NCBI GenBank assembly: GCA_945875435.1
Contig: CAMCKH010000001.1
Span: 62,001 to 126,000, forward strand
Reading direction: 5' to 3'
Source: an uncultured Erysipelotrichaceae bacterium
GTDB lineage: Bacteria; Bacillota_I; Bacilli_A; Erysipelotrichales; Erysipelotrichaceae
DNA length: 64,000 bases
Under the pieces are notes generated by a model. That model had not been told where the DNA came from. It saw nothing but the letters and a program-made list of their open reading frames with translations, and did not search any database. Made by a program: the position numbers and the translations under genes. Numbering within the stretch: the first letter of the stretch is position 1; each line of letters begins with the position of its first letter. This document shows, one piece after another, positions 27,373 to 36,203 of this stretch.

Positions 27373-27837
27373 TCATTTAATTATTAATTCAAAAGTTTTA
27401 TCAATTTGAATTAATTCAACACCAGCACTGATAAACATTTTTTTACTAGCTTTAACAATATCGGTATCACTATATTTATCACTTTCATAATAAACTTTTT
27501 TAATACCGCTTTGAATAATTGCTTTACAGCATTCATTACAAGGAAAAAGAGTTACATAAATTGAAGTATTTTTTAATGATTTATTACTATTTAAAATTGC
27601 ATTTAACTCCGCATGAACAACATAAGGATATTTTGTTTCCAAAAACTCCCCGTCCCTTCCCCATGGATAAATATTATCATCGCATCCTTTGGGAAAACCG
27701 TTGTAACCGATAGAAACAACTCTGTTATCTTCATCAACAATACAAGCACCAACTTGAGTATTAGGGTCTTTAGATCTTTTAGCACTAATTTTAGCAAGTG
27801 CCATAAAATATTCTTTCCAAGATAAAATTCTATTCAT
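27373..27837 (-). CDS. comEB: dCMP/cytidine deaminase family protein (ComEB-like)
   Basis: Zinc-dependent deoxycytidylate deaminase, 154 aa, feeding dUMP for thymidylate synthesis. Zinc motif HAELNAI holds the His and catalytic Glu, and PCNECC holds the two Cys ligands; [11 protein letters not shown] is the substrate loop. In Bacilli this gene is called comEB because of its position in the comE operon, but it is not itself a competence factor. Start overlaps the rhomboid gene end by 8 bp. Confidence 0.9.
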   Translation of the reverse strand: MNRILSWKEYFMALAKISAKRSKDPNTQVGACIVDEDNRVVSIGYNGFPKGCDDNIYPWGRDGEFLETKYPYVVHAELNAILNSNKSLKNTSIYVTLFPCNECCKAIIQSGIKKVYYESDKYSDTDIVKASKKMFISAGVELIQIDKTFELIIK

Positions 27838-29050
27838 AAAAATTTTGATAATACCTTTCTAATTTACTTAACATTTCTTTTTGTTTATTTTCATTTTTTA
27901 TAATATCAATAACTTCTTTATCTAACTTAATATAAAGTGGCTCTTTTACTTTTATAGTATAAATTTTAATACCAATCCCTATCAATAAAATCAATATCGA
28001 TTTTATTATATTTTTTCTTAATTCATTAATATTTATTTTTAAATTAGGATAAAAATATAGATAATACAAAGAAACCCCTGCTATAAATCCTCCTATAATA
28101 TTAAAGAATATTACAATATGTGCATAAACATTAATAAAACTTAATAAATTGATAACTAAATTGAAAGCTATAAGCATCATCATGTTTTTATTTTTTAAAA
28201 GCACCCCTTCATTAAACATTTTTACAACAATTAAAGTGAACAAACCGTAAATAGCTGAGCTAAATCCAATAGAAATAACATTTTTATTAAAAATAAACGA
28301 TAAACTACTTCCTAATAAAATTGATAATAATAATAAAATCGAATATCTGAGATAACCTAATCTTATTTCTATTTCTTTAGCCCAAAAAAGTGAAAATATA
28401 TTTAACATTAAATGTAATAAATTAGAATGCAAAAATGCAGAAGTAATAAATCGATAATATTCTTTAAAAGCTAATATAAAAGTATCATACGATGCACCTA
28501 AATAAATTAATGCAGCAAAATGACTGTTTTCATTCGCAACAGTAGATAAATGATATAAAAAACAACAAATAAACATTATTGAATATGTTATTATTGGTAA
28601 TCTATTTATTTTTAATAGATGTATGATGTTATTATTGTTTTTTAAAATATTAAATTCAATATCTTTTATTAACTGATCATCATCTTTGGTGTTGTAAAAA
28701 ATTTCTTCTATATTTTTAAAATATTTCTTTAACTTTTCAAATGATTCGTAATTATAACCAATATTGATAATATCTCCGTCAACAAACTCTTCGTCATTAA
28801 CGGTAATATTTATAAATTTATTATCGCTAAAATACGCAGTATTTTTAAGTATGTTAAAATTGGTTAAATAAACATTATAATTACTCTTTAAAACATCATA
28901 GCTATATACAGTTAATCTTATTATCGGTAATTTTGAAAAAGGCTTAAATAAATAAACTTCTTTTATTTCTTTATTTATTGGAGTAATCAATTCATAACCG
29001 TAATATCTAATTAAAAATTCAGCAATAACTAAAATTCTATTACCAGTCAC
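27830..29050 (-). CDS. Rhomboid-family intramembrane protein, possibly inactive
   Basis: A 406-aa membrane protein. Residues 1-150 are a soluble N-terminal domain; the rest has about seven transmembrane helices. The rhomboid core is clear: [10 protein letters not shown] (208-217, conserved His-x4-His-x3-Asn) and GFSSAIYG (262-269) with the nucleophile Ser264. The partner His normally reads AHxGGxxxG in a later helix; here the matching GGFIAG (320-325) is preceded by FNII, and the only nearby His (311) is about nine residues before GG. The protease may therefore be inactive or unusual. Start GTG at 29050 has aaggag 7 nt upstream, inside the rluD end. Confidence 0.8.
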   Translation of the reverse strand: MTGNRILVIAEFLIRYYGYELITPINKEIKEVYLFKPFSKLPIIRLTVYSYDVLKSNYNVYLTNFNILKNTAYFSDNKFINITVNDEEFVDGDIINIGYNYESFEKLKKYFKNIEEIFYNTKDDDQLIKDIEFNILKNNNNIIHLLKINRLPIITYSIMFICCFLYHLSTVANENSHFAALIYLGASYDTFILAFKEYYRFITSAFLHSNLLHLMLNIFSLFWAKEIEIRLGYLRYSILLLLSILLGSSLSFIFNKNVISIGFSSAIYGLFTLIVVKMFNEGVLLKNKNMMMLIAFNLVINLLSFINVYAHIVIFFNIIGGFIAGVSLYYLYFYPNLKININELRKNIIKSILILLIGIGIKIYTIKVKEPLYIKLDKEVIDIIKNENKQKEMLSKLERYYQNFYE

Positions 29051-29945
29051 TATTATACTCCTTAATATACTGGTTAAAATAATCAGGAATTGGAGTTTTA
29101 AATTCCATTCTTTCTAAAGTTTTAGGGTGAATAAAACTTAAAAAATAAGCATGAAGAACTTGACCTTTATCATCAATAGTTTTGTTGCTGTATTTTGGAT
29201 CATTAACCACAGGATGTTTAATATATTGACTATGAACTCTGATTTGATGAGTTCTTCCTGTTTCCAACTGACATTCTACAAGTGTAGTTTTTGAATAACG
29301 ATTAAGAACATTAATTTTTGTAAGAGCATTTTTTGAATTAATATCAGTAACACACATTTTTTGTCTATCTTTATTACTTCTACCGATAGGAGCATCAACC
29401 ACAATATTATTATGTTCCACAACTCCATTTAACAAAGCATAATATTTTCTGTAACAAGTCTTATCTTGTAATTGATTAGCAATAAAATTATGTGCATAAT
29501 CATTTTTAACACAAACTAAAAGACCGCTAGTATCTTTATCAATTCTATGGACTATCCCAGGTCTAAATTCACCATTAACAGCACTTAAATTTTTTGAATG
29601 AAAAAGAAGTGCGTTTACCAAGGTGTTTGAATAATTACCGTTAGCTGGATGAACAACCATTCCTTTGGCTTTATTCACAACAATAATATCATCATCTTCA
29701 TATACAATATCTATCTTAATATCTTCAGGTTCAACATTTTGAGTTTTTACTTCATTTTCCATCAATGTTATTACATCATCTATTTCGATGCGATAACTAG
29801 ATTTTGTTGTTTCTCCATTAACTAAAACTTTAGCTTCCTTAATAAGTTTTTGAATGTTGCTTCTGCTTAAATCAGTTTTTTCAGCTAAAAATTGGTCTAT
29901 TCTAAAAGATACATCTTCAAAATCAACTATATATGTTTTACCCAT
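29040..29945 (-). CDS. rluD: Pseudouridine synthase, RluD family
   Basis: Modifies uridines in 23S rRNA or tRNA. N-terminal S4 RNA-binding domain (about 1-65, ending in SSYRIEIDDVI), then the catalytic domain with HRIDKDTSG (133-141, catalytic Asp136), and ETGRTHQIRVH. 301 aa is typical. It follows lspA with an 8-bp overlap, the usual lspA-rluD pair of Bacilli. Ribosome site ggag before the ATG. Confidence 0.92.
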   Translation of the reverse strand: MGKTYIVDFEDVSFRIDQFLAEKTDLSRSNIQKLIKEAKVLVNGETTKSSYRIEIDDVITLMENEVKTQNVEPEDIKIDIVYEDDDIIVVNKAKGMVVHPANGNYSNTLVNALLFHSKNLSAVNGEFRPGIVHRIDKDTSGLLVCVKNDYAHNFIANQLQDKTCYRKYYALLNGVVEHNNIVVDAPIGRSNKDRQKMCVTDINSKNALTKINVLNRYSKTTLVECQLETGRTHQIRVHSQYIKHPVVNDPKYSNKTIDDKGQVLHAYFLSFIHPKTLERMEFKTPIPDYFNQYIKEYNSDW

Positions 29946-30405
29946 TTAATTTCTCCTTTTTTAAAAAGTCTAACAAAATTAAAAATCCACCTATTGTGAT
30001 TGCAATATCAGCAATGTTAAAAATTGGAAAATTGTAATTAAATATTTTAAAATTAAAAAAATCTATCACATATCTATAATTTAATCTATCATAAAAATTA
30101 CCTAGAGTACCTGCGATAATAAATGAGTAAATAAGTTGATACAACAATCTTTTTTCTTTTGTTAATAAATATATTAAAAATATTAAAACTAAAATGCTAA
30201 CAAGACAAAAAAACCACATTTGCCCTTGAAGAATACTGAAACCTGCCCCAGTATTTCTAACATAGGTTAAAGAAAAAAAATCTTTAATTATTTCATAACT
30301 TTGGTGAAGTTCTAATTTTTTTTCAATCATTGATTTACTTATTCTATCCAACAGAAATATTAAAGCTATTAATGAAATGTTTTTATATGTATTTTTATTA
30401 ATCAT
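29938..30405 (-). CDS. lspA: Signal peptidase II (lipoprotein signal peptidase)
   Basis: Membrane aspartyl protease that cleaves lipoprotein signal peptides such as that of PotD. Four transmembrane segments, with the catalytic Asp residues in GTLGNFYDRL and FNIADIAI, plus RNTGAGFSIL. About 155 aa. The start is uncertain: ATG at 30405 is preceded by taggtg at only 3-4 nt, while GTG at 30411 would add two residues. Confidence 0.92.
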   Translation of the reverse strand: MINKNTYKNISLIALIFLLDRISKSMIEKKLELHQSYEIIKDFFSLTYVRNTGAGFSILQGQMWFFCLVSILVLIFLIYLLTKEKRLLYQLIYSFIIAGTLGNFYDRLNYRYVIDFFNFKIFNYNFPIFNIADIAITIGGFLILLDFLKKEKLNG

Positions 30406-30411
30406 ACTCAC

Positions 30412-31086
30412 CTACTCAAAATCTATTACTTTCTTTAATGAAATATTATCAACTATTATTAATAAATGATCATCTTTTTTAATTGTTTCATTAGGATTTA
30501 CATTTAAGTTTAATTTATCATCAACACTATTTCTAACACCTATTACATTAATGTTGTATTTATTTCTTAAATCCAATTCAATTAAATTTTTATTAACAAA
30601 ACTATTTGGAACTTTTATTTCAACGATATTAAATTCTTTATCAACTTCAATCAAATCAACAATTCCTTCAGAAGATAAATGTTTTGCGATTTTAATTCCC
30701 ATTTCTTTTTCGGGGGTAATAACTTTATCGCATCCAACTTTAAGTAAAACATTAGCATATTTTTTATTTTTAGCCTTACCGATAATCATTGGAACATTTA
30801 ATTCTTTAAGATTCATAACAGCCATAACAACTTCATCTAAATGAGAAGAAGTAGCGATAATGGCACAATCTATTTCATCAATACCGATATTTTTTAAATT
30901 AGTAATATCATTAAAATCACAGCACACACCGTGACTAACAAAATCTACCAATCTGTCAATGCATTTCATGTCTTTATCCACAACAATAACATCATTACCA
31001 TATTTAGCTAATTCTTTTGCGATGGTAGAGCCAAAAATTCCAAGCCCTAGTATTAAAAACGTTTTTTTATTTTTCATATTAACCAA
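30412..31086 (-). CDS. ktrA: Potassium uptake regulatory subunit, RCK/TrkA-N type (KtrA/KtrC)
   Basis: Cytoplasmic gating ring of the Ktr potassium channel. Residues 10-140 are a Rossmann RCK_N domain (ILGLGIFGSTIAKEL, DVIVVDKD) that binds ATP/ADP or NAD; the rest is a TrkA_C domain, a common c-di-AMP target in Firmicutes. 224 aa. The TTG at 31086 is preferred because agaggt lies 5 nt before it; ATG at 31077 lacks a site at the right distance. It overlaps ktrB by 8 bp. Confidence 0.9.
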   Translation of the reverse strand: MVNMKNKKTFLILGLGIFGSTIAKELAKYGNDVIVVDKDMKCIDRLVDFVSHGVCCDFNDITNLKNIGIDEIDCAIIATSSHLDEVVMAVMNLKELNVPMIIGKAKNKKYANVLLKVGCDKVITPEKEMGIKIAKHLSSEGIVDLIEVDKEFNIVEIKVPNSFVNKNLIELDLRNKYNINVIGVRNSVDDKLNLNVNPNETIKKDDHLLIIVDNISLKKVIDFE

Positions 31087-32443
31087 CCAATACCTCTACA
31101 TTTGGTCTTCTAAATTTAGAAGAATTATTTTTTTCCTTTGTCATTGAATAAGCTATGGTGATTGGACCCACCCTTCCGACAAACATTAAAATAATCACTA
31201 TAATTTTACCATAAAACGATAAAAGTGGTGATACATTTATACTAAGTCCAGTAGTACTAATAGCACTTACCGTTTCAAAAACCAAATCAATTAAAGGGAT
31301 GTTTTTTTCAATTAAACTTAACAAAAAAGATGAATTGAAAATAATAAACAGATAAAATGTGAATATTCCAAAAGCTTTTAAAAAATTATCTGTAGAAATT
31401 TCACGATTAAAAATAGTTAAATTGTTATCTTTTTTAGCTTGTGCAATGAAACTTATTAAAACTAAAAATATAGTTGTTGTTTTAATTCCGCCTGCAGTTC
31501 CACCAGGACTTCCTCCGATAAACATCAAAATAATCATTTGGATTTTAGTAGGATTTAAAATTTTATCATAAAATATTGAATAAAAGCCTGCGGTTCTTAA
31601 GCTGGTACTGGTATAAAGGCTAAGTAAAATTTTATTTATCAAACTTTCTCCTGTTAATTGGTTATTGTATTCTAAAATAAACACCATAATCACACCATAA
31701 AAAATTAAAAAAGCAGTTATTAAAAGAGTTAATTTAGTATATACTTTTAATTTTTTTGTATGTTTTGAAATAAAGTGTCTAATATCGAATAAAACAACAT
31801 ATCCTAAACCACCTAAAATTATAAGAAATACAATGGTAATGTTAAAAATTATATCATTTCTCATAGGAACCAAGGATTGACTTCCTAAGGTATCAAATCC
31901 AGCATTATTAAATGCACTAATGCTTAAAAATAACGATTTAAAATAACCGATTAAAATTCCATATTTTTTAATCAAAGAAATTGATAAAATTAATGAACCG
32001 ATAAATTGAATCGACAAACTGTATTTAATAATATTTTTAACATATTTTTTTAAATCTTGAAAATTATCTTTATTTACCGAATCTTTTAAAAGCATTCTTT
32101 CTTTAAATTGCAATTTACCTTTTACAAATAATAAGATTAATGAAACTACTGTCATCAATCCCAAACCACCAAGTTCTATTAAAATCATTATTATAACTTC
32201 ACCATATCTATTAAAGGCTAAATCAATAGGTATTGTGGTAAGTCCAGTAACGCAAGTTGCGGATGCAGCAATAAACAGTGCATCAATATAATTAATTTTT
32301 ATTGCTCCAGTATGAAAAAATGGCATATATAATAAAACACTACCTATAAATATAAGTGAAAAAAAGCCTAGAACTATTATTTTAGCAACTCCTATCTTTT
32401 CAATGAGTACATCTTTTTTTTGATATAAATTAATAACTTTCAT
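31079..32443 (-). CDS. ktrB: Potassium uptake channel subunit, TrkH/KtrB family
   Basis: Membrane pore subunit of the Ktr system, 454 aa, with four M1-P-M2 repeats. The four selectivity-filter loops can be read: TCVTGLT, FNNAGFDTL, LRTAGF and STTGLS. It is the first gene of the long run of - strand genes down to 20486. The ATG has no ribosome site and lies 8 nt from a strong extended -10. Confidence 0.92.
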   Translation of the reverse strand: MKVINLYQKKDVLIEKIGVAKIIVLGFFSLIFIGSVLLYMPFFHTGAIKINYIDALFIAASATCVTGLTTIPIDLAFNRYGEVIIMILIELGGLGLMTVVSLILLFVKGKLQFKERMLLKDSVNKDNFQDLKKYVKNIIKYSLSIQFIGSLILSISLIKKYGILIGYFKSLFLSISAFNNAGFDTLGSQSLVPMRNDIIFNITIVFLIILGGLGYVVLFDIRHFISKHTKKLKVYTKLTLLITAFLIFYGVIMVFILEYNNQLTGESLINKILLSLYTSTSLRTAGFYSIFYDKILNPTKIQMIILMFIGGSPGGTAGGIKTTTIFLVLISFIAQAKKDNNLTIFNREISTDNFLKAFGIFTFYLFIIFNSSFLLSLIEKNIPLIDLVFETVSAISTTGLSINVSPLLSFYGKIIVIILMFVGRVGPITIAYSMTKEKNNSSKFRRPNVEVLVG

Positions 32444-32451
32444 ACAAAACT

Positions 32452-32460
32452 ATTATATCA
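32452..32460 (-). promoter_or_regulatory. Extended -10 promoter of ktrB, probably leaderless
   Basis: TGA TATAAT on the - strand, 8 nt before the ktrB ATG (32443). No ribosome site lies between. It could drive the whole ktrB-to-xer gene run. Confidence 0.5.
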
Positions 32461-32464
32461 TTAA

Positions 32465-32872
32465 TTAAGAAATTCTTATTTTTTTCAAAAACAAATCACA
32501 CCTTTTTATTTGTTTTAAAATAATTCTTTTATTAAAATCAAAGATTTCTTTTTTATTGTTTATAAACTCTATTTCTGTGATGTTACCTTCACCACTAACT
32601 GATTTAATAGAATAATAATTTATTAAAATATTATTTTTTGATTTGATTGAATTTAATGGAATTAATAATTCAGCCTTGATATCACTAATTAAAATACAAG
32701 GTTTTTGTCTGGTGTTTAAAATAAAATTAAAAGATTTCATTCTCCCTTCTAAGGTAGATCCATTGGAAAGACATTTTTCATTTAAAAAAGTTTTAAGATT
32801 TTTGAAATTTCTTGGTTTTGTTTGATCATAATAAATATTTTCTTTTTCTTTTTTTACAATATAATAAATCAT
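32465..32872 (-). CDS. ComK-family competence transcription factor-like protein
   Basis: A 135-aa protein whose middle matches ComK, the competence master regulator of Bacilli: CLSNGSTLEGR (34-44; ComK has CxxFGSSYEGR), a KxLTxxxHKPPI-like NTRQKPCI (53-60), LLIPLNS for the YFFPTxS block, and NYYSI for the HHI block. It is shorter than Bacillus ComK (about 190 aa), mainly at the C-terminus, but close to the small ComK proteins of some cocci. ATG has no clear ribosome site; TATAAT lies about 18 nt upstream. Function in competence is inferred. Confidence 0.65.
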   Translation of the reverse strand: MIYYIVKKEKENIYYDQTKPRNFKNLKTFLNEKCLSNGSTLEGRMKSFNFILNTRQKPCILISDIKAELLIPLNSIKSKNNILINYYSIKSVSGEGNITEIEFINNKKEIFDFNKRIILKQIKRCDLFLKKIRIS

Positions 32873-32920
32873 ATTTAATTATTGGTTTATATTATAATTT
32901 TTCCTAAATATTTCTCTATT

Positions 32921-32946
32921 AAATTAAAAACACCCTAAGGTGTTTT
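32921..32946 (-). terminator. Terminator of the MoaF-like gene
   Basis: aaaacacc ctaa ggtgtttt, followed on the - strand by a T-rich run. Confidence 0.8.
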
Positions 32947-32948
32947 GT

Positions 32949-33296
32949 TTATTCATTAATTATTTTGAAAATTCCTTTTTGTAAAAGAGCTTCTCTATTG
33001 CCTCTCTTGGTTTCATCATTCCAAGTTAAAAAAGCATATACAGAAAAAGTGTTAAAATCTAAAATTTGCGAAACAGTCAACCCCTCTTCTTCGACCCAAT
33101 TTATATTATAAACATTTTCAGAAATTTGATAAGAATAGTAATTTTCAACACCTTCGCTAGCTTCACCTTCAGAAACTTCAAATTGTGCTACCCACTTTAA
33201 TTCTTTTTCTGTAAGATATTTCATTATAAAATGGTAACCAGTCTCTTCATATTTTAATTCTATTTGTTTTCCTTTTGTTTTTTCAAAAATAGTCAT
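32949..33296 (-). CDS. MoaF-like / calycin-fold small protein
   Basis: A 115-aa beta-rich protein. The stretch VYNINWVEEEGLTVSQILDF, then VYAFLTW, and the ending GIFKII resemble the MoaF C-terminal and related lipocalin-like small proteins (family pattern: W-x-E-x-x-G-x-T-V-S-x-V-x-D). Ligand and role are unknown. Own promoter (TGT TATAAT at 33311-33319), ribosome site aggaaa and terminator suggest a single-gene unit. Confidence 0.55.
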   Translation of the reverse strand: MTIFEKTKGKQIELKYEETGYHFIMKYLTEKELKWVAQFEVSEGEASEGVENYYSYQISENVYNINWVEEEGLTVSQILDFNTFSVYAFLTWNDETKRGNREALLQKGIFKIINE

Positions 33297-33310
33297 ATAT
33301 TTTCCTTTCT

Positions 33311-33319
33311 ATTATAACA
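33311..33319 (-). promoter_or_regulatory. Extended -10 promoter of the MoaF-like gene
   Basis: TGT TATAAT on the - strand, with a purine-rich ribosome site aggaaa between it and the ATG at 33296. Confidence 0.5.
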
Positions 33320-33415
33320 ATAATGATGTTATATCTTATTGTTTCCATTTATTTTATCACAAAACAATAATTATATTAATTCATCTTATCAAGGATTGTT
33401 TTAAAAATTTTAAAA

Positions 33416-33440
33416 TTAAAGCACCTTAATGGTGCTTTTA
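33416..33440 (-). terminator. Terminator of the uracil permease gene
   Basis: aaagcacc ttaa tggtgcttt stem, with a T/A-rich tail on the - strand. Confidence 0.75.
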
Positions 33441-33457
33441 ATAAAACAAAATATAAA

Positions 33458-34738
33458 TTATTCTTTAGGTAATATTTGATTTAAAATAACACCCACAATA
33501 CCAGAAAGTGCAGTGCCACTTAAAGAAACTATATTTCCTAAAGGAAGAATTGCACCACCTATACCTATAACAAGCATAGCACTTGCGATAACTAAATTTC
33601 TTTGTTTAGAAAAATCAACCTTATGATCAATTAAAATTTTTAAACCATTAGAAGCAATACAACCATAAAGAATTATTGACATACCTCCAATTACTGCATT
33701 TGGGATTGAAGTTATAAAAGCAGAAATTATTGGTAAGAATGATAATAGTATCGCGATAATCGCAGCACCAGCTGTAACATAAATTGATGCAACTTTAGTC
33801 ATTCCAATAACCCCGGTGTTTTCACCATAAGAAGTATTTGCAGGTCCACCAATCAAAGCACTGAATGATGTTGCGATACCATCTCCAAGAATTGTGCGAT
33901 GAAGTCCTGGATCTTTTAAGAAATTTCTGCCACATATTTTACTTAAAACAGTATGATCCCCTATATGTTCTGCAATAGTTACAATAAAGACAGGAACTAC
34001 AGATAAAGCAACTGCATCTATTTTAAATTCATATTGTTTAAAATTTGCAAATTTAAAAGGTAATAAAAATTCAGGCAATGAAAAAATTTTTCCTTGATTT
34101 AAAACTTCATTAAACGAACTATAATCAACAATATTTAAAGCTACTGCCACAATATAACCAAGAATAATACCAGCAAGGAAAGGTATTAATTTTAAAATTC
34201 CTTTAGCCTTTGTAATAAGTATTGCGGTTGCTACAAAGGTGAATAAGGCTACAAAAATATGCTTTAAATCAGCCCCAACAATTAAACCAGAATTGTTTAC
34301 TGCTACACTTGAAAGTCCTAAACCTATAATCACAACCATCGGACCTATAACAATAGGAGGGAGAATGAAATCAATCCAATTTGTACCAAACAATTTAATT
34401 ATAATAGAAACAAACGCATAACATAAACCAACTAAAACAAGACCACTAAGAGCACTCCCATAATCCCCACCAGAAGCACTCACAGCAGCTATGGTAGCAC
34501 TGATGTAAGCAAAAGAAGAACCTAGATATATCGGAACTTTAAATGCAGTTATAACATAATAAATTAAAGTACCTACTCCAGATGCAAATAAAGCAACAGA
34601 AACTGGAAAACCTGTAAGCAACGGTACTAAAACAGTTGCTCCAAACATAGCAAAAACGTGTTGGAAAGACAATAAAAACCATTGATTAGGTTTAGGTTTG
34701 TCGTGGATATCAAGTAGTAAATCTACTTTTTCACTCAT
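33458..34738 (-). CDS. uraA: Uracil permease, NCS2 family (UraA/PyrP)
   Basis: Proton-coupled uracil importer with 14 membrane segments (7+7 repeat). Diagnostic stretches: LSFQHVFAMFGATVLVPLLTG, KVPIYLGSSFAYI, VTIAEHIGDH (Glu of the substrate site), and GGPANTSYGENTGVIGMTKV. 426 aa with the start at 34738, set by agaggt 5 nt upstream; the ORF extends nine codons further into the leader. Specificity for uracil rather than xanthine is inferred from the TSYGEN loop. A structured leader precedes it. Confidence 0.9.
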   Translation of the reverse strand: MSEKVDLLLDIHDKPKPNQWFLLSFQHVFAMFGATVLVPLLTGFPVSVALFASGVGTLIYYVITAFKVPIYLGSSFAYISATIAAVSASGGDYGSALSGLVLVGLCYAFVSIIIKLFGTNWIDFILPPIVIGPMVVIIGLGLSSVAVNNSGLIVGADLKHIFVALFTFVATAILITKAKGILKLIPFLAGIILGYIVAVALNIVDYSSFNEVLNQGKIFSLPEFLLPFKFANFKQYEFKIDAVALSVVPVFIVTIAEHIGDHTVLSKICGRNFLKDPGLHRTILGDGIATSFSALIGGPANTSYGENTGVIGMTKVASIYVTAGAAIIAILLSFLPIISAFITSIPNAVIGGMSIILYGCIASNGLKILIDHKVDFSKQRNLVIASAMLVIGIGGAILPLGNIVSLSGTALSGIVGVILNQILPKE

Positions 34739-34819
34739 ATTAGACCTCTTTCTAATAAAGTCCATTATTATTTTATTAACCTTTTCAAAATCACAGTTTT
34801 GAATTAAAGGACTTTACTA
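34739..34819 (-). promoter_or_regulatory. Structured 5' leader of uraA, possible attenuator or RNA switch
   Basis: An 8-bp perfect pairing joins the ends (taaagtcc at 34756-34763 with ggacttta at 34809-34816). An inner hairpin (caaaa/ttttg at 34786-34801) can extend by pairing 34780-34784 with 34806-34810, which takes away two bases of the outer stem, so two exclusive folds exist. Near the gene, ttaga and tctaa flank the ribosome site and can place it in a loop. I do not recognise a PyrR loop or a purine riboswitch core. Confidence 0.4.
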
Positions 34820-34825
34820 CGAATT

Positions 34826-34853
34826 ATTATAGCACATTTTATTAATTTGACAA
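34826..34853 (-). promoter_or_regulatory. Promoter of uraA
   Basis: TTGTCA, 16-nt spacer, extended -10 (TGC TATAAT). Its -35 overlaps the -35 of the divergent marR promoter. Confidence 0.65.
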
Positions 34854-34903
34854 ATAAAATATAAATGTTAAAATATAGTTAAAATATTTTAATTAAATAT
34901 TTT
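34847..34903 (+). promoter_or_regulatory. Promoter and palindromic operator of marR-degV
   Basis: TTGACA (34847-34852), 16-nt spacer, extended -10 TGT TAAAAT (34866-34874). Immediately after the expected start site lies a 23-bp palindrome (aaaatatt, 7-nt centre ttaatta, aatatttt; 34881-34903), a plausible operator for autoregulation by the MarR protein. The -35 overlaps that of uraA, so the two promoters may compete. Confidence 0.6.
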
Positions 34904-34919
34904 TAATTAAGGAGGTATA

Positions 34920-35339
34920 TTGGAAAAAGAATTTGAACACACTTATAGGTTGTTTAGATTAGAATTTTTTAAAAATATGTATCTGCATTTAAAAAACAAT
35001 AAAGAGGCTAATGCATCTTCCCTTTTAGATGCTGAGATAATCTATATTTTAAATCAACCCACAATAAGTGAATTCGCACGTTTTGTAAACATATCTTTAC
35101 CAAACGCAACATATAGAATTAAAAAATTAATTAAATTGAATTTTATTGAAAAAATACCCGAAACTTCTGACCATCGTGAGTATAATTTAAAAATCACAAA
35201 TAATTTTTTAAAAATATATGCTAAAAATGGTGGTTATGGTGATTTTATTTTAAATAAATTTAAAAATAAACTAGAAAATGAAGAATATCAACTAGTATTA
35301 AAAGCTATTGAAATAATTAGAAAAAATTTAAAGGAGTAA
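34920..35339 (+). CDS. MarR-family transcriptional regulator
   Basis: A 139-aa winged-helix protein. The HTH reads TISEFARFVNISLPNATYRIKKLIKLNFIEK, with the wing in SDHREYNLKIT, which is the MarR pattern of a DxR-type salt bridge in the wing. Start is TTG at 34920 with a perfect aaggaggt. It is 3 bp upstream of degV, a common pairing in Firmicutes, and probably controls it together with itself through the palindrome at 34881. Confidence 0.85.
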   Translation: MEKEFEHTYRLFRLEFFKNMYLHLKNNKEANASSLLDAEIIYILNQPTISEFARFVNISLPNATYRIKKLIKLNFIEKIPETSDHREYNLKITNNFLKIYAKNGGYGDFILNKFKNKLENEEYQLVLKAIEIIRKNLKE

Positions 35340-35342
35340 AAA

Positions 35343-36182
35343 ATGAAAAGAATAGTAATTACTGACACATCTTCTTCTTTCACATTAGAAGAAGCAAATC
35401 AAAAAAATATTAAATTAATACCATTAAATATCTTAATAGATGATAAAAGTTACAATGATTTATATGAAATTTCTTATAATGAAATATATTCAGCTTTAAA
35501 AAATGGTAAAATGCCTTCAACTTCTCAACCTTCAATTGGAATTATATACGAAATTTTTGAAGGTCTTAAAAAAGAAAATTACGATCATATTTATGTTCCT
35601 GTAATTTCTAGCCACCTTTCAGGAACTTATCAAACTATAATTTCTGTTAAAGAAGACTTACAAATGGGTAATGTAACAATTATAGATTCAAAAAGTGCTG
35701 GTGAACCGTTAAAAAATCTTGCTTTATTAATTTCTGATGCGATTGAAAAAGAAAAACAGCACGATGAAATTATTTCGTTAGTTAATGATAAAATTTCAAA
35801 AAATTTAAGCTTAATTTATCCTACCGATCTTAATCATTTAAAAAGAGGTGGTAGAATTTCACCGTTAGTTTACCCTTTCGTTTCATTATTAAAAATTAAA
35901 ATATTATTATATCTAGATAATAGTGTTGAAAAAATAGAAAAACTTTCTACTTGTAAAACTGATAAAAAATTATATGAAACTGTTTTTGAAAAACTATCAG
36001 AAGATTTTGATGAAACAAATAATAAGTTAGCTTTTTTACACTCATATAGCGATGAAGAAATTAAAGAAATTATTGAAGTATTTAAAACTAAATATCCTAA
36101 CTTAAAATATGAAGTTAGAAACTTACCATCTATCTTACTTTGCCATATAGGTTTAAATTCATTAGTAATACAAAAAATATAA
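35343..36182 (+). CDS. DegV family fatty-acid-binding protein (FakB-like)
   Basis: A 279-aa DegV protein. Ligand-site motifs: TDTSSSF at the N-terminus, TSQPSIG, SSHLSGTYQT and the DSKSAGEPLKNLA loop. DegV/FakB proteins hold a fatty acid in a closed pocket and present it to FakA for phosphorylation; fakA lies at 12101-13711. Co-transcribed with the upstream MarR gene (4-bp gap, ribosome site aaggag). Chain preference cannot be told. Confidence 0.9.
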   Translation: MKRIVITDTSSSFTLEEANQKNIKLIPLNILIDDKSYNDLYEISYNEIYSALKNGKMPSTSQPSIGIIYEIFEGLKKENYDHIYVPVISSHLSGTYQTIISVKEDLQMGNVTIIDSKSAGEPLKNLALLISDAIEKEKQHDEIISLVNDKISKNLSLIYPTDLNHLKRGGRISPLVYPFVSLLKIKILLYLDNSVEKIEKLSTCKTDKKLYETVFEKLSEDFDETNNKLAFLHSYSDEEIKEIIEVFKTKYPNLKYEVRNLPSILLCHIGLNSLVIQKI

Positions 36183-36203
36183 AAACCTCATTTGAGGTTT
36201 TTA
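36181..36203. terminator. Bidirectional terminator between degV and ffh
   Basis: aaaaacctca tt tgaggttttt, a 10-bp perfect stem with T runs on both strands; the two stop codons lie at its edges. Confidence 0.85.

Noticed and set aside
27519-27825. ORFs on both strands within the dCMP deaminase gene
   Set aside because: They are alternate frames of a gene with intact zinc motifs; no ribosome sites.
34739-34819. Purine riboswitch or PyrR site before uraA
   Set aside because: Neither the purine riboswitch core nor a PyrR-type loop could be matched.
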